From the NCBI GenBank assembly GCA_029204225.1, contig CM055095.1, positions 23,977,641 through 24,041,640 of the forward strand: DNA of 64,000 nt, in the 5' to 3' direction. The notes beneath the pieces were generated by a model. The model worked only from the letters and a program-made list of their open reading frames with translations, did no database searches and was not told where the DNA came from. The position numbers and the translations under genes are program-made. Below are positions 21,988 through 37,070 of this stretch, in pieces. The DNA is from Diphasiastrum complanatum (Eukaryota; Streptophyta; Lycopodiopsida; Lycopodiales; Lycopodiaceae). The number at the start of each line of letters is the position of its first letter. Position 1 is the stretch's first letter.

Positions 21988-22881
21988 CTACCAGAAATCC
22001 TTGCTTGGCTTTCTCATCAAGCTTCTTGCGAAGTTTATTAGGAATATGTGCATATGCTGCACACCAAATATTCTGATGTGAGACAGGTTGGGCTTTCTAC
22101 CCCACCATAGCTCATGTGGTGTCGTGTGAGGAACACCCGATTTACCTGTCCTGTTCTGGATGTATGCGGCTGTAGCTACTGCTTCAGCCCACAGTGCCCT
22201 TGGAGTCTTCGAATAGGCCATCATGCATCTAGCTGCTTTCATTAGGGTCATGTTCTTTCATTCAGCAACACCATTGTGCTACTGTGTGTAGGCTGTAGTT
22301 CTTCTGCGAATGATGCCACGATCATTGCAGAAGTCAATGAAGCGATTCGAGATATATTCGCCACCTCTATCTGTTCTAATTTGCTTTACCTTGCTGCCCG
22401 TGCATCTCTCAACCCAATTCACATATTCTGTGAATTTGTCGAGTGCTTCAGATTTATTCTGAATAAAATGCACTATGGCAAACTTGTTATAATTATCAAT
22501 GAAGGTTATATAATATTTTGAACCTCCTACTGAGATCACGTTGAATGGACCGCAGATGTTAGAGTGCACCAGCTCCAAAATCTTTGTCGTTCTGTAGGAG
22601 TCTTTGACAAATGGTGTACGTGACATCTCGCCTTTCAAACATGCATCACAGATGGTCGAATTGGTTGCATTCGAGATGCTGACCCCTGTTATTACTCTAT
22701 GATGACTTGCTTGGTAGAGTGCCATTGAGTTCATGTGGGAGAGTCTTTTGTGCCACAGAGGGTCTGGCGAGTTGTCATGAGTCTGATGCATCTGATCTAC
22801 AAGTGGGCGTACCTTCAGATGATATAGGTTCCCTTTTCTTCTGCCTTGAGCAATGAGTGTGCTGGTGTTGGCATCAATCAC
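21988..22881 (-). pseudogene. Ty1/copia GAG-pre-integrase and integrase
   Basis: The HHCC region reads LWHKRLSHMN then CDACLKGEMSR. The catalytic core starts at ELVHSNICGPF, where the first catalytic Asp position is Asn (AAC at 22558-22560). The second Asp is intact in QIRTDRGGEY. The third motif region (HNGVAE, about 22270) is flanked by two in-frame stops, TAG and TGA. The frame then resumes with AARCMMAYSKTPRALWAEA and NRTGKSGVPHTTPHELW. The element is cut at 22881, so gag and the 5' LTR are missing. It belongs to the same minus-strand element as the polymerase at 19991-21910. Confidence 0.9.
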
Positions 22882-24479
22882 GTTGCATGAAAGTTTTGTT
22901 AGCCATTATTTTGAGTAATTCACTATCCATATGAGCATGCCAATAGAACTTTGTATGTCGTTTTCTTTGCCGGTTTATTGTTTTAGTGATTGGCATGATT
23001 TCCGTATTGTATTCAAAAGTTGCCTTTTCAGTAGCAGCATTGACACTTGCTTGTTGAGTATTGCAAATAATCGTTTGAGAACTTGGTATTGAAGGCAAAT
23101 ATTAATTGTTTTGCGCATCATACAATAATGTTACTGTTTTTGAAATACTAACATGACATGTTTTTATACTATGCCATATTTCTTCGAGATTGGTTGACAA
23201 GACAATGATTAGATTGATGTTTAAAGCCAAACAAGTCCAAGTGAGCAGAAATTCGGCGAGATATACAATAGTGTACTTTATTTGTGTTTGATCTTTAATA
23301 AGATATTATGTGATAGGCAGTGATATTTTGTGCATATTTTGAAATCGATCTGTATCAAAATATTTTTGTTGCCAATGAATCGCAATTGGATCTCTTTTCT
23401 CTAAACATGTTTCAAAATATTGTATAATTGCTTGGAAGTTGATTTTCTGTGGCCTACTTTCGTGTTCTAGCGACATTGCCAAACTCTCAAAAAAGTTGCT
23501 TGCAGTAGCCATTTTTGTATCTGTTTAACAAACATGTATTGGAAAATGGAATTTTTTTGGCTTTTCAAAAAGAGGTCTTAAATATTCGATTGTTGAAAAA
23601 CATATACATTGGGAAAAAAAAACTAACACAAATATTGTACAAGCTGATTTTACAGAGCACAATATTATTTTGAATAGAAGATAACTACTTTGAATGCACT
23701 ATGATAGAATCAAAGATATGATACAGGATTAGGATGAACCTACATTTGGCTACATTTGGGGGTTTTAATGTACTACAAATTTTCACTTTATATAGTTTAA
23801 GAGATTTGCTTTAAATTTAAATTTCCAAACCATGTAAGTCAAATTGTCAAAACATAGATCATATATGCACACATTGGAAATTGCCAAAGATGCAGTTTAC
23901 TTGAAAAATTTGCATTCCCAAAGCAATAATACAGCCACGAACCAAATATGCAAAAATTGAAATGACTTTCTAATGTAGTTGTTGAAAGATGGACAAGAAT
24001 TTGTCAAATCAAGATCTGCAAGGAAAGCAGTTGTTGTAATTGGTAAGAATTGTATTGGAAGAAATACAAGATTCGATTCGACTTACGTTTGTAATTTTGT
24101 AAACTACAAATTTAGACTTACATAGTTTAAGAGATTTGCTTTAAACTTACATTTTCAAAGCATATAAGGCAAATTGTCGAAACATATAACATATACACAC
24201 ACATTCGCACAAATTGAAGCAGTTTTGAACAAATTTTTTGAAAGATGAACAATATAGTAAATCAAGATCTATAAGCAAAGCAGGTGTCGTAGTTGGCTAT
24301 CAGTGTAAACAAAAGTTCCAAAAAATCGTGCATTTATTGTAATAGTTTATAGAGCAAGAAACATGTACCGTCGTTGGTATTAACAAAGTCAAACACGACC
24401 AGAACTACAAGTATTTGTCAGTTATTAAACATATATGAATATAGAACTATACCTACATTGTCATGTTCATGTTAAAAGT
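22882..24479. other. AT-rich stretch with two short unassigned frames
   Basis: Minus-strand frames at 22874-23098 and 23306-23512 (68 codons, beginning MATASNFFESLAM) look protein-like, but I recognise no family. They could be exons of the same decayed gene as the RPA-like fragment. Two similar motifs around AGTTTAAGAGATTTGCTTTAAA (about 23798 and 24126) form a direct repeat 330 bases apart. Confidence 0.35.
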
Positions 24480-25100
24480 TGGTTTCTTCATTTAGCATTG
24501 TAGCGGCATTATCAGTAGAGGTAGAGCATTCCACCATTGGCAAGTCAGCTTGTTGAAAGGGTTTCATACAAAGTTGTGAGCTACTTGCATCGGTTCTAGC
24601 GATCTGAGTAAAAATAGGCATGCGAGCAGGTATAGAACTGCAACATACAATTTGAACAAAGGATTTAGAAAACCATATACGGAAAAAGCGAAATAATTAA
24701 AGTGAATAGAAATTCAATTCTATATGTACCTTGTGCAAGGCATCTCCACTCCAATAAGATTGTTTTGACCATCAAGTTGATATTTTGCTTTTGTCTCAAC
24801 AGCCACCATTTTTGCACGAATGGAGATTGGGTCTTTTTCATATGTTGTTGGCAATGATTCAGTTAGCTCCAATACTGTTTGGACCCATTTATCATAAATA
24901 CTCACCACCCCAATTTTACCATTGTCATCTTCAATTTCTGCCGTAAGCATACCCACCTTTTTTAGTAATGTGGTATTATCACATGTATGGCAAAAACATG
25001 TCGCCAATGATTTTCTAGTGATCTTCTTGGATTGGCAAATCGAACAGACAAAGTCAATCGGTGGAGCATTTATATTTGTAATTTTCAATGTTCTCTATAC
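24480..25100 (-). pseudogene. RPA-like zinc-ribbon/OB-fold fragment, possibly Helitron-derived
   Basis: Read on the minus strand, 24720-25088 encodes a zinc ribbon (FVCSICQ, then CFCHTCDN, two CX2C pairs) followed by a beta-rich segment (LTAEIEDDNGKIGVVSIYD). That matches the layout of the C-terminal DNA-binding domain of replication protein A large subunits, in which the ribbon is embedded in an OB-fold. RPA binds single-stranded DNA during replication. In plants, RPA-like genes also occur as cargo of Helitron elements. A second open stretch at 24480-24650 ends in a stop and may be the last exon. There is no ATG near the start, so a 5' exon or decay is implied. I assign the fold, not a specific gene. 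Confidence 0.5.
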
Positions 25101-25199
25101 CTATATGCATACATTTTCCAACATTTGTTTCAAGTTTATACATTCAAAGCATGTAACATAAACCAATAACACATAAAACGAAACACATCAAACATAAAT

Positions 25200-25440
25200 C
25201 TAAAATTGTAACACATGAAGGTTTTCCAAGTACACCTCCGTTCCAACAGCTGCAGCTTGAGCGACATGGAATTCTTGGACATCCAACAAAAGCTTTTGAA
25301 ATGTCAAATCATGGATTGCCGCAAAAATTGTATAAGGTTGCACAGTAAGTCAAATCAACCCATTCCTGAGTGTGCCTTGAACAGTTTTTAGCATTGTGAT
25401 AACTGGATGAGAAAACTCATTGCCACGCAACGACAACTCA
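25200..25440 (-). pseudogene. Short protein-like frame upstream of the RPA-like exon
   Basis: On the minus strand a frame containing FAAIHDLTFQKLLLDVQEF and an Ala/Val-rich continuation (AQAAAVGTEVYLENL) is open apart from one stop. It lies in the correct position and strand to be an upstream exon of the RPA-like fragment. No family is recognised. Confidence 0.3.
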
Positions 25441-25895
25441 TGAGTGTCCAAACTGCTAGCCACCTCTATTCTCTAGCATCTTGAGTCGCTGCTAAGAACT
25501 CAACTCCAATGGACTAGTGAGGAGCAAAATTTTCAAATTCAACCAATGAGCAAATCCGAAAGCAAGGTGAGGTGAAATGTCGATGCCACAAGTCGTGGGT
25601 GAAGGAGAAGCACCCCAGGTTCAAAAGTGTGAAACGAGGATGGCAAGAGCACTCAAAACTCCAAAATTTTGACTGAAAATGACTGGCAAGTAAGCGATCA
25701 CAACTATTGAACTTTCCTTGTGGCAGACAAATGTTAAAAAAGCCCATAAGTAGCCAGACAAGACCAGGCTCAAAAGTGTCGTTAAGTTGTCCTATGCAAC
25801 AAAGAGGAGTGTAACCTAATGAGCAACATAATAATGGGGAGGGTGGAGTGATCTTCTTGCCAATGTGAAAGTAGCTCAATGCTAACCTCTCTTCC

Positions 25896-25927
25896 AAACC
25901 CTACCCTAGCCCTAGCCCTAGCCCTAA
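25896..25927 (+). promoter_or_regulatory. Telo-box-like CCCTA cluster at the eL13 transcription start region
   Basis: AAACCCTA is followed by four more CCCTA units, then a pyrimidine-rich run (TTTCTCTCTT). Telo-box motifs of the AAACCCTAA type are common near the start of plant ribosomal-protein and translation genes, where they work with other elements in dividing cells. It lies about 410 bases upstream of the eL13 start codon and just upstream of the likely 5' UTR exon. Confidence 0.6.
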
Positions 25928-26026
25928 TTTCTCTCTTGCACGCACTTATTTTTCTTTCTTGCCCTTTCCCTTCTGCCTCTTTCAGCTCCTCGCTCGCTGC
26001 TGCTGGTCTTCGTGATTGCGATCAAG

Positions 26027-28777
<2,751 letters not shown>

Positions 28778-28799
28778 CCTGTGCTGGCTAGTATTCTAG

Positions 28800-31020
28800 T
28801 CAAGTGCAATTGAAGTCTTCGGGTTCAAAGTGTAGCTCAGAAGTAACGAATTTAGTAGAAGCTTGGAAAAGCTTTTGCAATTCAAAAGCATATCACTTTT
28901 ACTTATAGACCAGCTCTGCCATTTGATTAGTTGATAACATTCATGTATCTGGATGTTCGTGAATCAAGTGATTGCTGCATAGCCCCATATTGTTGGTGCT
29001 CAGCAGTGGATGCTTGATTCAATTTCATTAAGACATATTTTCACTGAAATTACTGCACTTGACCTTTGTACATGAAAAGCAACCAACTTGATTTTTCATC
29101 GAGGTTGTTGGTGTTCAAACTCCTTTGAGAAAATTTCTGCTGTTTTTCAATTGACATTTATCATGGCTTCATGTTTAGAAATGTGATAAGACTTAGCTCT
29201 GTTAACTGAGGCTAGCTGGATGGACCCTGATTTGGAGTAGGGTCGACTGTAGATTAGCATGTGTTGGCCCTTAATTGTAGTAGGGTCGACTCTAGATCAA
29301 CATTTCATGGAGTTCATGGTTAGAGAGTGTAGTTGGACACTCCAAAATTGCATGACCCTTATCTTTACAATACTATTCTGGATCCAACAATGATGGGGAG
29401 GCATGTTAGCAAAGTTCTTACTTTGTGATTTAATGTGTAAATTGAAGGTATTGTTGTGCTATAAGTTCCACTGGATTCAGATGAGTAAATGTTTTTCAAT
29501 ATAAACCTTTTAATGTCTTACAATGATCTGAAACAAGCGAAGTGCAAAAATTACTGTTTGTGTAGGAAATGAGAAAAATCATGTATTACTTTAGGAAGCA
29601 ATAATTCTAGCTTCCCTACTTTATAAACTCTGAAAACTGTAAGATTGATCCAATCACACTTCCGTGTTATAAGTTGAAAGTAGGACGGTTTTCATTGTAC
29701 TTTTAGGTTAACAAGTCTATTTTGTTAGAAAACTGACTGATCATACAAATTACCCAAAAGAAGATTCCTATCGTTGTTACACAATAGTTGTCAAGACGAT
29801 AGTGATACACATGAAAGAGATGCACAGACAACAATGATGTGTACTCCAACTATGTCCCATTGGACTGCATACTTTATATAAGGTAAAAGCACCCAACAGC
29901 TATCTATAGCAACACCTGTGCTTCAAATCAAGAATTACTCTAACTTGACTTTACTAATTGTAGGTATAGGCCCTTAGAATCAGCACATAGGCATGGCCCA
30001 ATAATTCTATTTAATCCAAGATGACTACATTAGGAGTAACAATGTGATCATTAACTCTAACACTAGATGTTTACATTGTTAGTAACAAGAACTATGCATA
30101 GCACAAGTATGCATGCGCATTTTCATGACACCCATGTAATAAAGATTATCAACTCTAATATAGAATCCACGATCGACACTGATCTTGATGTCTTCATTAC
30201 TTGATGTGGACCCATCCGTTAGTGCATATGGACCTCCATGAGTGCAACATATCACTCCATCCTTGAATTAAATCTACTTCAATTCTCTTGGTTCTATTAT
30301 AAATTACCACCTTAGGCTCGTTTAACAAATCGTATGGAGTTAATGTCCTAACAGATTAATCATAGGAAGCCTTTGAATGAATCTGTGTCAAAGAACACAA
30401 TTGCTTGAAATTATCTTGATAAACTTCTATGCATTCACTTTTGAAAAGTTTCCAATTCCATTCACCAAAATTTCGAACATGTTGCCACCAATATCTAATA
30501 GATCTCATAAAGCACAATGTCGCAAAAATAATATTGTCGAAATTGGAACTTGCATGACAATATAAATATTAATCCATAAAACTTAACCATTCTCTTATTT
30601 CCATTAAATGGTTTTGACCATCAATAGTAAGGGTAATCAAAATGCCTTGTAGTTCCTTATTTTTTGTTAGTGCACAACCCATTACTTCTTGTGAAGAATT
30701 GTCAAATTTGGCAAATCTAGCTTGATTAAACCTTGTAAATGTGTACATTGATGGGTCCCACACGAGTGAGTCGTGTGAATCTACTCTAGAATAGGTTAGA
30801 TCATGTTCATAGGGTTGGTCAACTTTGTTTGGTGATGATTCCTACATTATAGGACCAAATCCCTAAAATCATAGAGTTGGTTGATCAATCTAGCCACGAA
30901 CATGGCAAAAATTAATCATAAAAACTAATAGTGTCAAAGTACGAACGAATTAACTAAAACTCCACAAAAAACAAGAAAGACATGAATGAGTGTTCTTGAA
31001 GTGGTGGGTGTACAAACCAA
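28800..31020. other. Intergenic DNA downstream of eL13
   Basis: The first 250 bases presumably hold the eL13 3' UTR; I see no single convincing poly(A) signal. Beyond that no gene, RNA or repeat was recognised. A short minus frame at 30569-30763 has no identifiable domain. Confidence 0.4.
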
Positions 31021-31029
31021 AAAACAAAA

Positions 31030-31980
31030 TTTCAAAAATATATTATATATCAATTATTTCTTCTATCCATTCTATTCAACTCAGTGGACTTATAACCTAT
31101 AGATTCTATATAAATTTTAAATCATATCTTTCTTCGATTTACAAATTGGATTCTAATTCTAATTCTTATCATGAATATGAGAGTTAATCCAAATTTGAAA
31201 TCAATTGTACTGTGATTATGAAGATCAGTATGAGCACAACAGTGGTGAATTAGATTAATATGAAAAACACGATTCATATGGAGACTGTTTGGAATGGTAT
31301 GAAAGCCATTCTGACTAGTATAAAGATCATGATTTGTCTTAGTCTAATCAAGCTAACAAGTGGTGGTTTTTGTGCAATGATAGTGTTGACGAGCTAGATT
31401 CACATCAATCGAAAACTTACAAGGCAAGCCCTTTTTGTAGTAATGAATTCTATTTGGCAACATGAATAATCATTGCCTTCTATGCAATGTATTGATCATA
31501 ATAGTAGTATCAATAATTGTTTTGGAAATTGACGTAATCTCTAATTCTTCGTTGATATGGTTTGATGGACAGTCAACTCCTCTTATGATTGAACAATTGT
31601 TGAAAAAATATTGTTTTATATACATAGATATATTGATTAAGATGTATTGATGATGGTGGAAAAGTACCTAATTTGTGTTCCTACTTATCTGGTGGCAAGA
31701 CTCGATGGAATATGATGTAATGGCATGTTCAAATTGTTGGTCAGTGTGCTGACAAAAGACCATCGAAGTATTATCACAAGAAATGTTTCGAAGATGGTAT
31801 TCGATCCAGTAGACATCCACAATGGAAGTATATAATATGTAGTTCATTGAAGTAGCTAAATATGCTAATGTGAGGAAGCGCTATATCCATGGACTTGAAA
31901 TCTCAAATACGAGCAGTTATGGAAGCAACCCATATCATGGCAGATATTGTCTATAATTGTTGAAGTACAGTATTTTGGAC
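31030..31980 (+). pseudogene. Degenerate acidic reading frame of unknown origin
   Basis: Between about 31209 and 31450 one plus-strand frame reads as a Tyr/Asp/Glu-rich protein (CDYEDQYEHNSGELD, then YEKHDSYGDCLEWYESHSD, then ANKWWFLCNDSVDELDSHQ). It is interrupted by three stops, TAA, TAG and TAG, each one C-to-T change from a glutamine codon. An adjacent frame upstream (30990-31187) is open, and fragments continue to about 31960. No family is recognised. It may be a decayed transposon or organelle-derived sequence. Confidence 0.35.
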
Positions 31981-32504
31981 CTTACTTGAGCCTATTAATA
32001 ACTCCCAAGAGGGATTGACTGATTGATTATCAATTGAATACAAACTAGATATCAAAATCAAGATCTAGATTAGCAATTCTATACACATCAATTAAGAGCA
32101 ATCATACATCATTGATCTACTTGAAGATCTGACCCCCACACGTGGTACGACCTTCAGTACGAACTGTAGACTGAAATTAAAACAATCTAAGGCATTACTA
32201 TGGAGAGATGATTGTATGTACAAAAGCTCTTCCCCACCTCACTATTTGCTTGGGTCGCTCCAACAATTATTTTCATGGTAACAATGTATTATAAGGTTTA
32301 ACTCAGCCATATTGCAAAAGACAACCTACCCAAGTCACCCATCTAAGTTATGCAAATGGTCAGGCACTCCTCTCCACTCCCTTGAAAAAGTGTGCATCAC
32401 CAAATATAGACCTGTTTAGATATGAGGCGACGCACCAAATGGGAACAAAACTATGGAGGGAGTTACATGTGGGACAAGCCAATGCACGTTTTTCAGAATT
32501 TTCC

Positions 32505-32945
32505 GATATTGTATCTACTCAAATAATCCGAGATTTTTCGACATCTACAATCAGATTTTTTCGATACTATATCGACTTGATTTTTTTAAGTTTTTGAGTC
32601 ATTGTAAATTTTTTCGATACTTTTAGATTTTTTTGAGCCCTGATTTTTTCGAGTTTATTTTTCAAATTCATTTTTCGAGTTTTATTTTTTGATACTAATT
32701 TTTTGGATCCCTAGTTTTTTGGATCCCTTATTTTTTGATCCATTATTTTTTGACCTCTTCTAATTTTTTGATCCCTTATTTTTTGATACCTTATAGTTTT
32801 TTGATACTGTATAATTTTTTCGATCCCTTCTAATTTTTCTAGCCATTGTCATTTGTTTTTGACCCACTCTATTTTTTCGACTACTTTTGACTTTTTGACC
32901 TACTTTATTTTTTGATCCAATTTATTTTTTTGACCCACTCCACCT
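32505..32945. repeat. T-rich decayed minisatellite (TTTTTTGATCC type)
   Basis: More than twenty irregular units of the form TTTTTTGA or TTTTTTCGA plus 4-8 variable bases follow each other over about 440 bases. The period drifts between about 14 and 20. No coding signal. It runs directly into the copy of repeat R at 32930. Confidence 0.75.
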
Positions 32946-33260
32946 ACATTTGCATCCGACACCTTTCATCCACAAACCTCCATCCGACACCCTTTCTCAT
33001 CAGTTCCATTCCACGACCATTGCATCCGACCTGTTATGGCCATATTCGGTTAAGGACCTGGAATAGTCCTAATATGGTAGACCGTCCCTCCAGTACTCGA
33101 GATTATTGGTCACACCAAGATTTAATTCCATGTTGAGGCATGTTTGTGACTAATTACCTTGAGTGGACCCAGACACTCTAATTGAGACATTTGAAGCATT
33201 GCATATCCGTGTGACAAATATAAACAAGAAAATTGCATGAAGAGATAAGACCTATTTATA
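32930..33260. repeat. Dispersed repeat R, copy 2 (inverted relative to copy 1)
   Basis: The reverse complement of 33040-33260 matches 15400-15570 and the part at 32940-33030 matches 14980-15130 in GCATCCGAC-type blocks. It carries one copy of the TATA-containing block that is doubled in copy 1, and no 17-bp minisatellite. Confidence 0.65.
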
Positions 33261-33457
33261 GTTGACTCGATTTAGAAGTTGAAGCGCTTGGATTTACATC
33301 CTGGTTGGAGTGCTGTTTTTTCTCAAGAAAATTATCGAGTTGAATTCACAAATTCCGGTCTATAGCATGCTTGTCCAATATGGTGTAGAGTGCTCTTCTA
33401 CATGATTGATTTTGGTAAAGATGCTAAGAGTTAGTGTGAGTTTATTCTTTATTCTCT

Positions 33458-33527
33458 ATTTCTTTGGTTGAGAAAATTTTCAATGATGTGGAATTTCTTT
33501 GGTTGAGAAAATTTTCAATGATGTGGA
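33458..33527. repeat. Perfect 35-bp tandem duplication
   Basis: Two identical 35-base units (33458-33492 and 33493-33527), each beginning ATTTCTTTGGTTGAG. Being identical, the duplication is recent. Confidence 0.9.
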
Positions 33528-35690
33528 ATGATCTGCTCAACGACTTGTTCTCTGTTTGGTTAAATCTTAACAAAATGCTAAACCATACTATTCTGATTCA
33601 TGTATGTTAGTGTTCATTGATAAATTGATACTACATCGATTTATCTAGTTTGTGTGGACTGTTAGCAGTTTCTCTCATGAACATGCATGATGGGAATATA
33701 GGTGGATGAGCAATTATGTTGAAATTTAGCAGAAGGGAAGCTATGTTAAGCTAGTGAATCAAAGGTTGAAGCTTGATGTATGTAACTCTGCTGTGAACCG
33801 CTAGATAAAAAATTGAGCCTTCTCTCAGATTTGTTTTTCAGATTTTGGAACTCTGATTGATGGCTAAAAGACCATTTCGCAACTTGAGAAAACTTGAGGT
33901 CGTTTTCTAGATACGGATTTGTAGGTGCAACTGCAAATAGAAGTCGACTGATGGCTTAGGTGCTGTAAGTTGTGGCAGAAACCTGTTCTATGGGACAGAT
34001 TCTGAAATGATAGAAGTTCTGCTTGATCTACAGTTGGACTCCCCCTTTGTTTGATGTAGCCATCGAGTTCCAGCATTGGAAAACAATTTGTTTGAACCGC
34101 GGAAGCAGCAGAGGATAGCTCTTTTCCTCCAGCGATGGCTGTTTCCGGGATTTCAGTGTAGATTCGGCTTGATAGCTCTCTGTATCTGCACTGAGGCAGT
34201 AGAGGATAGTTAATTTCCTCCATTGACTGCTGTTCTCCTCCTGCGATGCTTGTGGAGAGAGTGTTTCCTTCCTATAGAGAAGCACATAGTGGCGGCCACA
34301 CAAACGAGATTCCTTTCTCTTGAAAGGAAACCTATTAGGGTTTGCTTTTTCCTTGGAGAGGCCCATGGCCTTTTGTAAAAAAAAAGAAAAATTACTTTTG
34401 GGCTTGTGCACATATGATTGAAAAATGGTTGGAATTGGCTTCCTGTTGGCATAAGTGCTTTTTCATGCCTGTTAATCAAGGCTTGAAAATAATTATGACA
34501 TTTCTTAGCTGTCAGTTAGTTCAAATTCGATATTCTAGAACAACTTTGAAAGTTCAAGCTAATAACACCCCGTTGGAGAAATTCCAATTTCTTGGTGTTT
34601 GTTTGTCAAAATTTAGCCTTGAATTTTGTATTGTTTCTTGTAAAAGGGGTTGAAGGAATTTGGATTTCCTTTCTCTAGGAATAATATGCATGTTTTCGGA
34701 CTTTATCACTTTAAATCTAGATCAATTCTAGACACAAAATCCTAACAAGAACAATCATTAATTGAAGGTAAGTGTACTTTATGGTTTCACACGTGTGAAA
34801 CACTGTCTGAGTACAAACTCCAACCTGAAAATCAAGTACACATTGATAGAATCTCAAAAACAATCAAAACAAATGTAGAGAGAATCACTCAAAATTGCTT
34901 CCAAAACCAAGATTGGTGTCTCACACTGATTATGGCCAAATGTGGCTCTATATATACAATAAGTGGGAGCTTGTGGTATTGATCATCCCTTTGATCCCAC
35001 ATGTGTGAAGGTGCTTTTTCATATGATGATTCAGCATGCAAAACTGACACTTGGACAAAACCTTCTATTTTGCGCACTTTTGGTCCATTTTCCTTCTATA
35101 TGGAGATCTACTTGAAAATCTTCTAGAAGTCAAAATTCGTCTACTTCAGCTTATTCCACACATGTGAGCTGTCCTCTACACATGGGATGTGACACCTAAC
35201 CAAAGGATGTGGCTCATGCAAGCAATAGATTGATGCCATGTGTCATATGTCTAGAAAACTAGTTTTTGGCCTTTTTAGCCACTAGAACTTGAATTAAATC
35301 ATATGTACAACCTATATGATTATGGTACATGACAAGTACACTATTTTCACACGTGGGAACAGGCTCCACACATGTGTGTTTATCTATATACAAGATTTTT
35401 GGCCTCTACCAAGCTTATTTTTGCATTTTTCACACCCTTTAATTCATGTTTTATGTTGTGCAAAGCTTGACAGTTGTCACTACTTGGACAAAGTTTGAAG
35501 GTTTCCCGATTTACTTGGATGAAGATCGAAGGCTGCCCTTCGGATCTATTGATGCTTGGACGAAGTTTGAAGGCATTTGAGACCTATTATAATGTCAACT
35601 TGCCCTTTACATAGACTTTCAAGGTTGATGTACAAAGCCTTGGGTCCGTGATGTGTATATATAACTATAAATGTTGCATAGTCTACTAGT
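33528..35690. other. Intergenic DNA with unassigned overlapping frames
   Basis: Minus-strand frames of 89-127 codons overlap at 33864-34479 but show no domain and poor protein character. Two related blocks, each with AGAGGATAG followed by TTTCCTCCA, lie about 85 bases apart (about 34115 and 34203), pointing to a small internal duplication in an LTR-like or other repeat. Confidence 0.4.
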
Positions 35691-35696
35691 TTCAAA

Positions 35697-35826
35697 CCTC
35701 ATGTCCGATTAGGTAGTGACGTTGTTGACTTTTTGTTAAAGATAACCTCGACTAGCCCTCATGTCCAATTAGGTAGTCACCAAAAGAAACATTGTCGACT
35801 TTTTGTTAAAGATGACCTTGACTAGC
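35697..35826. repeat. Diverged direct repeat of ~60-70 bp
   Basis: Two copies share CTCATGTCC, ATTAGGTAGT, GACTTTTTGTTAAAGAT and GACTAG in the same order (starting about 35697 and 35757). The second carries about ten extra bases. Non-coding. Confidence 0.8.
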
Positions 35827-37070
35827 TATATTAAAACATTTAATAGTTGCATACTTTTTACTTGTCTCCATAGAAACTCGTATGTGTTGGAGCATGAAAA
35901 TCATTGACCTCTAGCATCACCCCTCCAAAATCCTTTTTCCATTTCTCCCAAAGTCCAAAGGAAGAACACAATACACAAGGAGTTTTGGGTTGAGCTCTTT
36001 TCTCTATAAAAAGGAATGTGTACAAGTCCAAAGCCTTTGAAGTGCACCTATACACGAAAGATAACATTTTTCTACTTTGTTGACACAAAGAGGTACTATT
36101 ACGAATGAATAAGTAATATGTAGGTGTCCACTATATGTTAAAGTGATCCTTCTATACTAACAAGATCCTTTCAAAAACTTTAAAAATACTATAGCTTTTT
36201 TTATGAAGAAATCATCATCAATCGATTGTTTGAGTACTTTAAAGATGTGTACATTTTCTCAATTGTTAGCTAACACAGTTGTGAAGGGTTAAGAGTTCAA
36301 TCTTTGTCAATTAGTAAAAAGAATCCCATAAAATGCTAAATGGTCATGCAAGTGCCTAGAACCCATTGTTGACAATGGGGAAACGTTAAAATCCTTAGAC
36401 GCCAATCCTTACTTATGTTCACTAGATTAGCTCGAATAGTGTTGACAAGACTATGACCACATTTTAAATTGCCCAATTATTAGTGAAGAATATTTTACAT
36501 ATCAATTCATTCAACAATTCAAATATTCTGATCAACAACCAACCCACTTAAAGTTAGCTCGAGCTCTTGCATTCGATTCCACATGGCCATACAAGTTTAT
36601 TGAAAACGGCCAACAATCCTAAGCTCCTTACACAACAATTTCCCATCTTTTACATGTTCTGTGAAAATGCCCACCTGCTTGGACGTCAAGGAAATATTAA
36701 GACTGAAATTCATTGAAACATAGCAAATACACTCAAAACTCCAAACAGTCCTTCGGGATCCTGACAAAAAGATCTCATAAGTAGAGAAACTGATAAACAG
36801 ACAACCCTGACATACATTAATACAAGCTGTTTGCTGTATTCTGGTTGTTGTACCTGATAGGTCCTTAGCTTTGCCTCACAAGGCTTGCATTTTTCTATTC
36901 ATTATGACTTCTTCAAACTATTTATCTTTGATTAAAGCAGCGCGCAAGTTACTCGAGATTGGATAACTCAATCATGTAATTTCTGAACACAAATATGGAA
37001 AAACATGACCATGTACACTGACAGGACCAATATTAGTTTGAAGCTTAGAAGCCCATTCTGAGCAAAAAGG

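Noticed and set aside
25896-25927. Interstitial telomere remnant
   Set aside because: Only about five imperfect CCCTA units, not the TTTAGGG array; position at the start of a ribosomal-protein gene fits a telo-box promoter motif.
33864-34479. Overlapping minus-strand frames of 89-127 codons
   Set aside because: Three frames overlap in the same place, composition is not protein-like and no motif or splice pattern supports a gene.
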